A stretch of 64,000 nucleotides of DNA, from assembly GCF_036173125.1 (NCBI RefSeq), contig NZ_CP108054.1:7283001-7347000 (forward strand), written 5' to 3'. Source of the stretch: Streptomyces sp. NBC_00286 (GTDB taxonomy: Bacteria > Actinomycetota > Actinomycetes > Streptomycetales > Streptomycetaceae). The notes under the pieces are model-generated. The model did no database searches. It saw only the letters and a program-made list of their open reading frames with translations, and had not been told where the DNA came from. Below are positions 45,761-53,851 of the stretch, piece after piece. The position numbers were made by a program, and so were the translations under genes. The stretch's first letter is position 1; the number at the start of each line of letters is the position of its first letter.

Positions 45761-46471
45761 TCACCGGTCGCCGGGCGTGACCAGCCCCGACTCGTACGCG
45801 AAGATCACCGCCTGCGCGCGATCGCGCAGGTCCAGCTTCGCCAGTACGCGGCCTATGTGGGTCTTCACCGTCTGCTCGGCCAGCACCAGATGGTTCGCTA
45901 TCTCCTGGTTGGACAACCCGCGGGCGACCAGCTCAACGACCTCCGTCTCACGCGGTGTCAGGCCGTCCAGCTGAACGGCGGGTCTTCTGCGCTGCGCGGG
46001 CCGCTGCTGCGCGAAGTCCGCGATCAGACGGCGCGTCACCTTCGGGGCGAGCAACGCGTCCCCCGCGGCCACCACCCGCACCGCCGCGATCAGGTCCGCG
46101 GGCGGCGCGTCCTTGAGCAGGAACCCGGAGGCTCCGGCACGCAACGCCTCGTACACGTAGTCGTCCGCGTCGAAGGTGGTGAGCATCAGCACCTTCGGCC
46201 GGCTGACGGCGGCCCCGTCGTCGTAGGTCTCGTGGTCCTTGTCTTCCTCCTGTGGGTCCAGCAGTATGCGCGCCGCGGCCAGTCCGTCCATCTCCGGCAT
46301 CCGTACGTCCATGAGCACGACGTCGGGCCGCGTGCCACGGGCCAGCTCGACACCCTTTCTGCCGTCCGCCGCCTCGCCCACCACGTCGATATCGCTCTGC
46401 GCCGCCAACAGGGCCGCGAAACCGGCGCGAACCATGGCCTGGTCGTCGACGATGATCACGCGGATGGTCAT
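45761..46471 (-). CDS. NarL/LuxR-family response regulator
   Basis: 236 residues; ATG 46471 overlaps the kinase stop by 4 bases. Receiver domain with phospho-acceptor Asp55 (VVLMDVRMP), then a LuxR-type helix-turn-helix ('LTPRETEVVELVARGLSNQEIANHLVLAEQTVKTHIGRVL'). Unusual: about 15 acidic residues (DPQEEDKDHETYDDG) are inserted between helix 3 and strand 4 of the receiver. It is the partner of the histidine kinase directly upstream. Targets are unknown. Confidence 0.95.
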   Translation of the reverse strand: MTIRVIIVDDQAMVRAGFAALLAAQSDIDVVGEAADGRKGVELARGTRPDVVLMDVRMPEMDGLAAARILLDPQEEDKDHETYDDGAAVSRPKVLMLTTFDADDYVYEALRAGASGFLLKDAPPADLIAAVRVVAAGDALLAPKVTRRLIADFAQQRPAQRRRPAVQLDGLTPRETEVVELVARGLSNQEIANHLVLAEQTVKTHIGRVLAKLDLRDRAQAVIFAYESGLVTPGDR

Positions 46472-47952
46472 GAAGCGCCCGGCTCCTTTGCGGGATCCGC
46501 AGGATCCGCGGTCGCCATGGGCGCCACGGGTCTCTCCGCGGACGATGCGGGATCGGCCGTAAACCATGCGGGCTCAACCGCAGACGATGCCGGCTCCTCC
46601 GCGGACGACGAGGGCTCGGCCACCGGCAACCGCGCCGCCACCCGGAACCCACCACCTGGCAGCGGTCCGACATCCAGCGTGCCGCCGACCAGCCGTACGC
46701 GCTCGCCCATGCCGACCAAACCGTGCCCGGTGCCGCTCGACTCCAGGCCCGAAACCGGCTTCTCCGCGGGCCCGTTGACGACGAGCACCGTCAGATGCCG
46801 GCCGTCGGTGGACAGCGACACCTGGGTGGGGGCGCCGGGGGCGTGCCGCACCACGTTGGACAGGGCCTCCTGCACGATGCGGTACGCGGACAGGTCCACG
46901 GCCGGTGACACCTTCGGCCACCCCTCCTCGTCCTTTTCGAGAACCGGCTTCGGAAGCGACAGTTCGACCGGGACACCTCCGCGTCTGGTGGCCTCGACGA
47001 GCTGGCGCAGCTTGTCCAGGCCCGGCTGCGGCGCCCGTTCGTCCCGCGCGTCCTCACTGCGCAGCACCTCGAGGAGCCGCCGCATCTCGCCCAGCGAGTC
47101 ACGGGCCCCGACGGCTATCGACTCGAACTCCCTGCGTATGTCGTCGGAGACGCCACTGAGCCGGTACGGAGCGGAGTCCGCCTGGACCGATATCACCGTC
47201 ATGTGATGGGCCACCACGTCGTGCAACTCCCTTGCGATACGGGCCCGTTCCTCCAGAAGCGTGCGCCGGGCGCGCTCGGTCTCGCTGATGGTCTCCTGCT
47301 CGACGAGCCGCCGCCGGGTCTCGCCGCGCTCGCGTATCAGGGTGCCCAGCAGCAGTGCGGCACCGCTGAGGACGATCATCAGCACGCTGGTGTCCTGGCT
47401 CTCAGGGGCGTGGGGCGCGCCCAGCACGAGGCTCGCGGCCACGGTGGCCCCCCAGACGCCGATCACGGTGCGGCGCGGCTCGCGCAGGGAGAGCGCCAGG
47501 CACAGCACCACATAGCCCACGATGACCATGGCGGTGAAGGGAGAGGGCTGGCCGTCGTCGTGGCCCAACAGCACGATCGCCCCGATGACATCTGCCACGA
47601 AGACGATCCACCACGCGGCCAGCGGTCGGCTAACGGCCAGCAGCAGAGGTGCGGCCTGGGCGAAGCCGAGCGCCCCGGAGAAACCGTCGTTCACCCCGTA
47701 GTCGGTCCCCAGCACCTGGGCCGTGACCGGCACCAGGACGGCGGCGAAGCCCAGCACGATCACATACGGCAGCCGCCGCATCCACCGCTTGGGCGCGTGG
47801 GCGAAGAGGGGCTCGGCCGCACCGCTCGGCGGCACGAAGGCCGTCGCGGCCTCACGCAGCGCGGCGAGCGCACGGTGCCGCACCCCGTGCCCGGACCGCT
47901 CTTCGGCCGGTGCGCGGGGCTCCTGACGGGGAGGAGTCGCTGCATTGCTCAT
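46468..47952 (-). CDS. NarL-type sensor histidine kinase
   Basis: 494 residues. Four to six membrane segments (about 60-205) without a large outside domain, then HisKA_3 with His244 (ARELHDVVAHHMTVIS) and an HATPase ('YRIVQEALSNVVRHAPGAP', 'GHGLVGMGERVRLVGG'). The C-terminal 60 residues are Ala/Glu/Ser/Pro-rich and repetitive (SSSAEEPASSAVEP...) with no domain. The signal is probably membrane or envelope related. The gene overlaps the regulator, so they are translated together. It is preceded by the 15-bp minisatellite. Confidence 0.95.
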   Translation of the reverse strand: MSNAATPPRQEPRAPAEERSGHGVRHRALAALREAATAFVPPSGAAEPLFAHAPKRWMRRLPYVIVLGFAAVLVPVTAQVLGTDYGVNDGFSGALGFAQAAPLLLAVSRPLAAWWIVFVADVIGAIVLLGHDDGQPSPFTAMVIVGYVVLCLALSLREPRRTVIGVWGATVAASLVLGAPHAPESQDTSVLMIVLSGAALLLGTLIRERGETRRRLVEQETISETERARRTLLEERARIARELHDVVAHHMTVISVQADSAPYRLSGVSDDIRREFESIAVGARDSLGEMRRLLEVLRSEDARDERAPQPGLDKLRQLVEATRRGGVPVELSLPKPVLEKDEEGWPKVSPAVDLSAYRIVQEALSNVVRHAPGAPTQVSLSTDGRHLTVLVVNGPAEKPVSGLESSGTGHGLVGMGERVRLVGGTLDVGPLPGGGFRVAARLPVAEPSSSAEEPASSAVEPAWFTADPASSAERPVAPMATADPADPAKEPGAS

Positions 47953-48318
47953 GGCCTGATCAGCGTAGGCGCGAAGATCCCACCACCGCGTCCTACCTGA
48001 GAGCCCATCCGCACGTCATACCCAGGTACGAGCGGTATGACGACGAGTCACGCACGCCCGATCGCGGACCGCCCGATCGCGGACCGCCCGATCGCGGACC
48101 GGCCGATCGCGGACCGGCCGATCGCGGACCGGCCGATCGCGGACCGGCCGATCGCGGACCGGCCGATCGCGGACCGGCCGATCGCGGACCGGCCGATCGC
48201 GGACCGGCCGATCGCGGACCGGCCGATCGCGGACCGGCCGGTCACAGAACGGCCGGTCACAGAACGTCCGGCCACTGCACGCCAACTCGCGGCACAACAG
48301 GTCACCGCACGACGACCG
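47953..48318. other. 366-base stretch between the kinase and DUF4429 genes, mostly minisatellite
   Basis: No real gene. The 15-bp repeat fills 48061-48270. Because the unit is 15 bases and lacks stops, all six frames are open through it, giving long but meaningless reading frames. The kinase promoter should lie between 47953 and 48060. Confidence 0.8.
48061..48270. repeat. Minisatellite of 14 tandem 15-bp units
   Basis: Twelve units of ATCGCGGACCGSCCG (two with C and ten with G at S) run from 48061 to 48240. Two variant units, GTCACAGAACGGCCG and GTCACAGAACGTCCG, follow. Each unit carries CGATCG and CCGGCC-type palindromes. It lies upstream of the histidine kinase and just after the DUF4429 gene stop. 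Copy number is likely variable. Confidence 0.95.
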
Positions 48319-49203
48319 TCACAACTCCGCCAGCAACTCCGCCTTCTTAGACGTGAATTCCTCGTCCGTCACCAGCCCCGCCTGGTGCAGCTCCCCCAGA
48401 TGCCGGATCCGCTCCGCGATGTCCGCGGGATCACGGTGCCGTGCAGCCGGGGCGCCGTCACTCTTCGCCGGAGGACCGGCGGCGCGTACGGCCGCGAGGA
48501 CCGAGGCCGCGAACGGCAGCGACTCGTGCACAGGCCCGTAACCGAGGCCGAAGACGACCGCCGCCGGATCCTGGTCGGCCTGCGCGGGCTGGGTGTAGGC
48601 CGGGTCGCGGTGCAACAGCCGCAGATGGCCCTCGAAGACCTCGGGCGACCGCCACTCGACGCCGCTCAGCTCCGAGACCGCGAAACTCTGATCGCCCGCC
48701 TTCCACTTGGCGGACGAGGCGCCCGTCCAGAACCAGCGGAAGGACACCGACTTGCCGTCGAAGGACGCCTTCCCGTCGTACGCCTTGAACTGCAGCGGCG
48801 TCTCGGGCGGTTCCACCAGATACCGCTCTGCCTCGGCCGCGTCGTCGGGAATGAGCTGAGCCCGCAGCTCGTCGGCGTAGTACTCGGCGAGCGTCTCGCG
48901 GTCGCCGGGCAGCACCAGACGGTAGGGATCGCACGCTTCCTTCAGCTGTCCCGCCGCCGCCTCCATCAGGGGGTCCGCGCCCGGTCTCGGCTCGGCACGC
49001 AAGACGACCGTCCCGCGCTTGCCCGGGGTCAGCGTCACCGCTGCGATCGCCTCGATCGGGATACGGCGCTCACCGAGCGCCTGGAAGAGCTTCGGCGTAC
49101 GGATCCCCCGTTCGAAGCGGATGAGCACGGAGTCGGAGTCGAACTCCCAGGCGGCATGAAATCCGGCCAGTACGTCACCCATGCGGGCCATCGTATGCGC
49201 CAT
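48319..49203 (-). CDS. DUF4429/SHOCT-domain protein
   Basis: 294 residues. ATG 49203 is preceded by GAGGA at 5 bases; an in-frame ATG 7 codons later is an alternative. Two DUF4429 copies form the bulk (starting about residue 10 and about residue 150), with 'FQALGERRIPIEAIAAVTL' in the first and 'VSFRWFWTGASSAKWKAGDQSF' in the second. The end 'DIAERIRHLGELHQAGLVTDEEFTSKKAELLAEL' is a SHOCT oligomerisation motif. Function in the family is unknown. The gene ends 48 bases before the minisatellite. Confidence 0.85.
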   Translation of the reverse strand: MAHTMARMGDVLAGFHAAWEFDSDSVLIRFERGIRTPKLFQALGERRIPIEAIAAVTLTPGKRGTVVLRAEPRPGADPLMEAAAGQLKEACDPYRLVLPGDRETLAEYYADELRAQLIPDDAAEAERYLVEPPETPLQFKAYDGKASFDGKSVSFRWFWTGASSAKWKAGDQSFAVSELSGVEWRSPEVFEGHLRLLHRDPAYTQPAQADQDPAAVVFGLGYGPVHESLPFAASVLAAVRAAGPPAKSDGAPAARHRDPADIAERIRHLGELHQAGLVTDEEFTSKKAELLAEL

Positions 49204-49249
49204 GCGCTTCCTCGTCCCCTCCCCGTGCGAACCGCTGTTTCTTCGCCCT

Positions 49250-50470
49250 CTACGCGCGTCCGGCTTCAGCCATGTCGGACAAACCCTTCTGGCACACGTC
49301 ATCCTCGTGTGCGCAGCTCACCGCCCGGTACGCGCCAACGCCGATCTCGGCGAAGTTGCGCAGGCTCTCCGTACCCGGCTCGAAATAGCCCGCGTGGCCC
49401 TTCGCGCCCCACGCGGACAGCACCCGCGCCCCGAATCCCGAGGACACCGGATCGGCCCCGTGACCGAGCCAGCCGACCGCCATGTACGGCACGTCCTGGA
49501 TCCAGTCGTCGGAGTCCCGCGTGGCCCACACCCGCGCCGAGGTGCCCAGCTGCGCGGCGTTCGCCACCCGCATCCCGGGGCTGCCCGCGACCGCTATGTC
49601 GGAGACCCGGGACGGCAGCGCGTGCGCAGCGACACCGCAGACCACGGAGCCGTAACTGTGGCAGTACAGCGCGATGGGCGAGCGGCCGGGCAGCGTCCGT
49701 ACGAGCGTGTTGAGCCGCACGGCGCCCTCCTCGGCGCGTACGCCCGTGGCCGCGTCCATACCGAGCCCGCTGGGCGCCGTGTAGTCGGCCCAGGCGATCA
49801 CGGCCGTACGCGTACTCGGGCTCGCCGCGCGCTCCTCCAGGTACAGGGACCTCGCCATGCCGACGGGCGCGGCGAACTCGCGGTCGGTGCGCTGGAAGTT
49901 CAGTACGTCGGTGTCGACGCCCGGCACGACGACCGAGACGCGCTGCGCCTTGCCCAGGTCACCGAAGACCTCGGCGATCCGGCCCGCGCCCAGCGGGTCG
50001 AAGGCAAGTAGCTGACGGCCCTCGGCCAGCAGGTCCTCGTAACGATGCATACGGCGGCCCGCCTCGTGCTGACCGGCGGGCGAGAGCCGTTCGTCGTGCA
50101 TGCGTTCTCGCTCGGTCTTGCGTGCCTCGTCGATCGCGATGCGGTTGGCGCGGTAGCGGAGTTTCACCGGCGCCCCGTTCATATTGCCGACCGCGAGCGG
50201 ATAGCGGGCGGCGAGCCGGTGCCGCTGCTGGACGTCGAGCGACGCGAAGAAGCGGGTGAGACGGGCCGGAGCGGCATCCGGATCCGGCAGCGAGCGTCCG
50301 CCGATGCTGCCGCGCTCCCAGGCGGAGAGGGAGGCTTCGAGCGGCGTCGGGGCGGCTCTGTGGTTGCGTACGACGGTCCAGCCGGTGGTCGCCAGCATGA
50401 CGAAGACGACGGCCAGAGCGAGGAGAGCGCGCCAGACGTTGAGTTGGGGAGGGGAGTCGAAGGAAGTCAC
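49250..50470 (-). CDS. DUF1023 alpha/beta hydrolase, membrane-anchored
   Basis: 406 residues, ATG 50470. An N-terminal membrane anchor (ALLALAVVFVMLATTGWTVV) leaves the rest outside. The DUF1023 hydrolase core shows 'VVVPGVDTDVLNFQRTDRE' and the nucleophile elbow CHSYGS with Ser272; the Asp and His should be in 'IQDVPYM' and 'GHAGYFEPGTESL'. Related proteins occur in many copies in streptomycetes, some as phospholipase-like enzymes; the substrate is unknown. It is separated from the TetR gene downstream by three short repeats. Confidence 0.9.
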   Translation of the reverse strand: MTSFDSPPQLNVWRALLALAVVFVMLATTGWTVVRNHRAAPTPLEASLSAWERGSIGGRSLPDPDAAPARLTRFFASLDVQQRHRLAARYPLAVGNMNGAPVKLRYRANRIAIDEARKTERERMHDERLSPAGQHEAGRRMHRYEDLLAEGRQLLAFDPLGAGRIAEVFGDLGKAQRVSVVVPGVDTDVLNFQRTDREFAAPVGMARSLYLEERAASPSTRTAVIAWADYTAPSGLGMDAATGVRAEEGAVRLNTLVRTLPGRSPIALYCHSYGSVVCGVAAHALPSRVSDIAVAGSPGMRVANAAQLGTSARVWATRDSDDWIQDVPYMAVGWLGHGADPVSSGFGARVLSAWGAKGHAGYFEPGTESLRNFAEIGVGAYRAVSCAHEDDVCQKGLSDMAEAGRA

Positions 50471-50565
50471 TGGGAGGACACACTAAGAGAACAAGAGTGT
50501 CTCGCGTTAACCGAGTGAGGGGGATCACGTTTCTCAGTGGGTAATTGGGGCAATCCGGGCTCAGT

Positions 50566-50640
50566 GGGAGTTAAAGCCTCACGCTGTGTAGGTGATTGAA
50601 GCGTCACGCCCCGTATGGGAGTTGAATCGTCACGCCCTGT
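50566..50640. repeat. Three imperfect repeats of about 25 bp
   Basis: Units begin at 50566 (GGGAGTTAAAGCCTCACGC), 50591 (GGTGATTGAAGCGTCACGCC) and 50617 (GGGAGTTGAATCGTCACGCC). The last includes the stop codon of the TetR gene. They may be duplicated sequence or a protein-binding array. Confidence 0.8.
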
Positions 50641-51295
50641 CGCCGTCCGTTTTGCCTTGTACGTTCCAGTCCTTGGCCAACGCGGGTCCCACCTGGTCGA
50701 GATAAGCGGTGGTCAGCGCGCGAATCGCCTCGACGCTGATGTCGTCACCCGTGCTCCATCGCTGCCCGGTCACCCGCATCACGCCACTGAACACGGCCAC
50801 CGCCACCCGCGGCCGCGGATCGGCGTCCACGTCCAGGCCCTCACGCTCGGCGATCAGATGCGCGAGCTTCTCCTCCAGCGCCGCGGTGCGGCGCAGATGG
50901 GCGGCGAGCAGGGCGGGTGTCGACTCGATCAGCTGGAAGGTGCGCATGTGGAGTTCGACCGGGATGACGCTCTCGATCGTCTCGTGCAGGGTGTCCCAGT
51001 TCTCCAGGACGGCACGGCGTAGCGCCTCCAACGGGCTCTCGGGGGGCGGCCGTTCGCGCACCAGGTCGAGGAAATGCGCCTCCGTCATCTCCAGTACGGC
51101 GAACGCGGCCTCCTCCTTGCCCGCGAAATAACGGAAGAACGTGCGCTGTGACACATCGACGGCTTCGGCGATCTCGTCGACTGTCGTCCCCTCGTAGCCC
51201 TTGCTCGTGAACAGCTCCAGAGCGGCCCGTACGAGCGCGTCCCGGGTCCGCTGCTTCTTGCGCTCGCGCAACCCGGGGCGGGGCAGCGTATCCAT
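50630..51295 (-). CDS. TetR-family regulator (likely repressor of the MFS exporter)
   Basis: 221 residues; ATG 51295 follows GGGAGGG. Helix-turn-helix 'ALVRAALELFTSKGYEGTTVDEIAEAVDVSQRTFFRYFAGKEEAAF'. The C-terminal ligand domain is typical of repressors of multidrug efflux in actinobacteria. It is divergent from the MFS gene (about 220 bases apart) and therefore probably controls it. The stop codon falls in the repeat array. Confidence 0.93.
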   Translation of the reverse strand: MDTLPRPGLRERKKQRTRDALVRAALELFTSKGYEGTTVDEIAEAVDVSQRTFFRYFAGKEEAAFAVLEMTEAHFLDLVRERPPPESPLEALRRAVLENWDTLHETIESVIPVELHMRTFQLIESTPALLAAHLRRTAALEEKLAHLIAEREGLDVDADPRPRVAVAVFSGVMRVTGQRWSTGDDISVEAIRALTTAYLDQVGPALAKDWNVQGKTDGDRA

Positions 51296-51505
51296 AGGCC
51301 CTCCCTTCCGAGCTGCCTGAAATGCACAACTGTCCGGACTGTCCGGACTGTCTGGACTGTTCGCGCCAAGCCTTGTTCGCTCCCAAGCCTTACTCAGGCC
51401 GCGCCCAAGGCCCGTCCCAGCCTTTTTGTCCCGCTCACCCTATCCGTGCGTGACGTGACAGTTACCGACTTGTGAATCGGTTCGTCAAGTGTCAGTGGCT
51501 GCCAT

Positions 51506-51511
51506 TAGCCT
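51506..51511 (+). promoter_or_regulatory. Candidate -10 of the MFS gene, leaderless
   Basis: TAGCCT lies 7 bases before ATG 51519, so transcription would start at or next to the first codon. Upstream, TGACA...ACTTG and CAAGTGTCA (51458-51494) form a partial inverted repeat that may bind the TetR protein. There is no clear ribosome-binding site. Confidence 0.5.
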
Positions 51512-51518
51512 CGAACGC

Positions 51519-53141
51519 ATGACTAGTCAGACCACTGTCGACAAGACGGGCTCGGGGGACAAGACGCCAGTCGTCCCGTCGGACCGGACAACGGACCGGG
51601 GGCTTCGCGGCCACCCCTGGTTGACCCTCATCACCGTGGCCGTGGGCGTCATGATGGTGGCCCTCGACGGCACCATCGTGGCCATCGCCAACCCGGCCAT
51701 CGCCACGGACCTGGGCGCCACTTTCGCCGACGTCCAGTGGATCACCAACTCGTACTTCCTGGCACTCGCCGTCACGCTGATCACGGCGGGCAAGCTCGGC
51801 GACCGGTTCGGGCACCGGCAGACCTTCCTCATAGGCGTCGTGGGCTTCGCGGCGGCCTCGGGCGTGATCGGCCTGTCCAGCTCCATCGGCATGGTGATCA
51901 CGTTCCGCGTCTTCCAAGGCCTGTTCGGCGCGCTGCTGATGCCGGCCGCGCTCGGACTGCTGCGGGCCACCTTCCCCGCCGAGAAGCTGAACATGGCCAT
52001 CGGCATCTGGGGCATGGTGATCGGCGCCTCCACCGCAGGCGGCCCTATCCTCGGCGGCGTGCTGGTGGAGCACGTCAACTGGCAGTCCGTCTTCTTCATC
52101 AACGTCCCCGTCGGCATCCTGGCCGTCGTCCTCGGCGTATGGATCCTTACCGACCACCGCGCCGAGAACGCGCCGCGCTCCTTCGACCTGCTCGGCATCG
52201 GGCTGCTGTCCGGCGCCATGTTCTGCCTGGTCTGGGCGCTCATCAAGGCCCCCGAGTGGGGCTGGGGCGACGGTATGACCTGGACGTTCCTGGGCATCTC
52301 CGTGCTCGGCTTCGCCCTGTTCGCCCTCTGGGAGACCAGGGTCAAGGAACCGCTGATTCCGCTGGGCCTGTTCCGTTCCATACCGCTGTCGGCGGGTGTG
52401 GTCCTGATGATCCTGATGGCCATCGCCTTCATGGGCGGCCTCTTCTTCGTCACCTTCTACTTGCAGAACGTGCACGGCATGAGCCCCATCGACGCCGGCC
52501 TGCACCTGCTGCCGCTCACCGGCATGATGATCGTGGGCTCGCCCCTCGCGGGCGCCATGATCACCAAGGTGGGGCCGCGCATCCCGCTCGCGGGCGGCAT
52601 GGCGTGCACGGCCATCGCCATGTACGGCATGTCGACGCTGGAGAAGGGCACCGGCAGCGGCGTCATGTCGATCTGGTTCGCCCTCCTCGGCCTCGGACTC
52701 GCGCCCGTCATGGTCGGCGCGACCGAAGTCATCGTGGGCAACGCGCCGATGGAGCTCTCCGGTGTCGCCGGCGGTCTCCAGCAGGCCGCGATGCAGATCG
52801 GCGGCAGCCTCGGTACGGCGGTGCTCGGCGCTGTGATGGCCTCCAAGGTCGACAACGACCTCGCGGGCAACTGGGCGGAGGCCAAGCTTCCGCCGCTCTC
52901 CGAGGCCCAGCTCCACCAGGCCTCCGAGGCGGTCCAGGTCGGCGCCGCGCCGGTGCCGCCGGACACTCCGGCCCCGATCGCCGAGAAGATCACGGACGTC
53001 GCCCACGACACGTTCATCTCCGGCATGAGCCTGGCCAGCCTGGTCGCCGCCGGGGTCGCAGCCGTCGCGGTCCTCGTCGCCTTCCTCACCAAGCGCGGTG
53101 CCAACGCGGACGCCGCCGGGCCGGGGGCGGGGCACATCTAA
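51519..53141 (+). CDS. MFS transporter, DHA2 (EmrB/QacA-like) family
   Basis: 540 residues, ATG 51519 (an in-frame start 10 codons earlier precedes the -10). About 14 hydrophobic segments; motif 'LDGTIVAIANPAIATDLGATFADVQWITNSYFLALAV' then 'GKLGDRFGHRQTFLIGV' (motif A) and 'RVFQGLFGALLMPAALGLL' are typical of the 14-TM drug:H+ antiporter family. The C-terminal region is Ala/Pro-rich. It exports small organic compounds, probably antibiotics or toxic metabolites. Divergent tetR suggests substrate-induced expression. Confidence 0.94.
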   Translation: MTSQTTVDKTGSGDKTPVVPSDRTTDRGLRGHPWLTLITVAVGVMMVALDGTIVAIANPAIATDLGATFADVQWITNSYFLALAVTLITAGKLGDRFGHRQTFLIGVVGFAAASGVIGLSSSIGMVITFRVFQGLFGALLMPAALGLLRATFPAEKLNMAIGIWGMVIGASTAGGPILGGVLVEHVNWQSVFFINVPVGILAVVLGVWILTDHRAENAPRSFDLLGIGLLSGAMFCLVWALIKAPEWGWGDGMTWTFLGISVLGFALFALWETRVKEPLIPLGLFRSIPLSAGVVLMILMAIAFMGGLFFVTFYLQNVHGMSPIDAGLHLLPLTGMMIVGSPLAGAMITKVGPRIPLAGGMACTAIAMYGMSTLEKGTGSGVMSIWFALLGLGLAPVMVGATEVIVGNAPMELSGVAGGLQQAAMQIGGSLGTAVLGAVMASKVDNDLAGNWAEAKLPPLSEAQLHQASEAVQVGAAPVPPDTPAPIAEKITDVAHDTFISGMSLASLVAAGVAAVAVLVAFLTKRGANADAAGPGAGHI

Positions 53142-53163
53142 TCGGCCGCCCATCCCGCCTGAC

Positions 53164-53189
53164 ACCCCGTCGGGTCCGCCCGACGGGGT
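53164..53189 (+). terminator. Terminator after the MFS gene
   Basis: A perfect 11-bp stem ACCCCGTCGGG and CCCGACGGGGT with the 4-base loop TCCG, followed by TTCG. It starts 22 bases after the MFS stop. Confidence 0.85.
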
Positions 53190-53424
53190 TCGCCTATCAG
53201 GGTGACTGGTGTCCATAGGACTTTCGTACGGCCCTTGCCGGGGGCCAGAGTGGTTCAACTGATCCGTACGCCACGGCAGTCGGGCCAGGCCGCGGCGCGC
53301 CGCCGGAGGGGGATGGCGCGCCGCGGATTCAACTCGCGGTCCCAGAGAGCGTGTCTAGGGATGACGAACCGGGGTACCCGCCGCATCGAGCCCGAACCGG
53401 CAGCAAAACCCCAGGGAGTTGATG

Positions 53425-53730
53425 ATGGCGGGCTTCGGACACACCACGCGCAAGCACCCCCGCTCACGTAGCCGGACGTGGTCACGGAGTGGGCCGGATC
53501 GCGCGACGCTCGGAATCATCGGAGCCATCTGCGCGGTCGCCGGCTTCTTCGCACTGGGCATCGTTCTCGGCCCGGTGGCGATCGCCTGCGGCTGGCTCGC
53601 CATGGGACGCAGCTGGAGCGGCGCCCGCCCGGTACCGGCAGTGATCGCCGTAGTGCTGGGCACGATCGACACGATCCTGGCGATCGTCTGGCTCGCCGGG
53701 GCAGGAACTCCCGCGGCCGGAATGTTCTGA
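53425..53730 (+). CDS. DUF4190 small membrane protein
   Basis: 101 residues; ATG 53425 is taken because GGGAG lies 6 bases upstream, over ATG 53422 and TTG 53419. A basic Arg/Ser-rich N-terminal tail of about 25 residues is followed by two membrane segments ('LGIIGAICAVAGFFALGIVLGPVAIACGWLAMG', 'VPAVIAVVLGTIDTILAIVWL') typical of the DUF4190 family. Function unknown. A GC-rich hairpin at 53757-53784 separates it from the convergent channel gene. Confidence 0.85.
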   Translation: MAGFGHTTRKHPRSRSRTWSRSGPDRATLGIIGAICAVAGFFALGIVLGPVAIACGWLAMGRSWSGARPVPAVIAVVLGTIDTILAIVWLAGAGTPAAGMF

Positions 53731-53756
53731 TCCGCGGTCTGCGGGACGTGAGGGGA

Positions 53757-53784
53757 GCCCCGCGCTCCGTCAGGGGCGCGGGGC
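53757..53784. terminator. Hairpin between DUF4190 and channel genes
   Basis: GCCCCGCGC (53757-53765) and GCGCGGGGC (53776-53784) form a 9-bp stem with a 10-base loop. It contains a GGGGCGCGGGG string like the dispersed 28-base repeat but lacks its second half. Confidence 0.65.
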
Positions 53785-53851
53785 GGTCACGTGCGTAGGG
53801 CGCTGTGCAACGGCCCTGTTCACGGTCGTGCGTACGGCCCTGGACACGGGC

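Noticed and set aside
48061..48270. Possible CRISPR array
   Set aside because: Units are contiguous 15-mers without spacers; there are no cas genes nearby.
48037..49713. A 558-residue frame starting with repeated PIADR units
   Set aside because: The repeats have no stops in any frame because the unit is 15 bases; the rest is opposite the DUF4429 and DUF1023 genes. No real coding signal.
53255..53400. tRNA-like fold between the MFS and DUF4190 genes
   Set aside because: GC-rich GGCGCGCC palindromes are present but no T-loop or anticodon arm of proper form.
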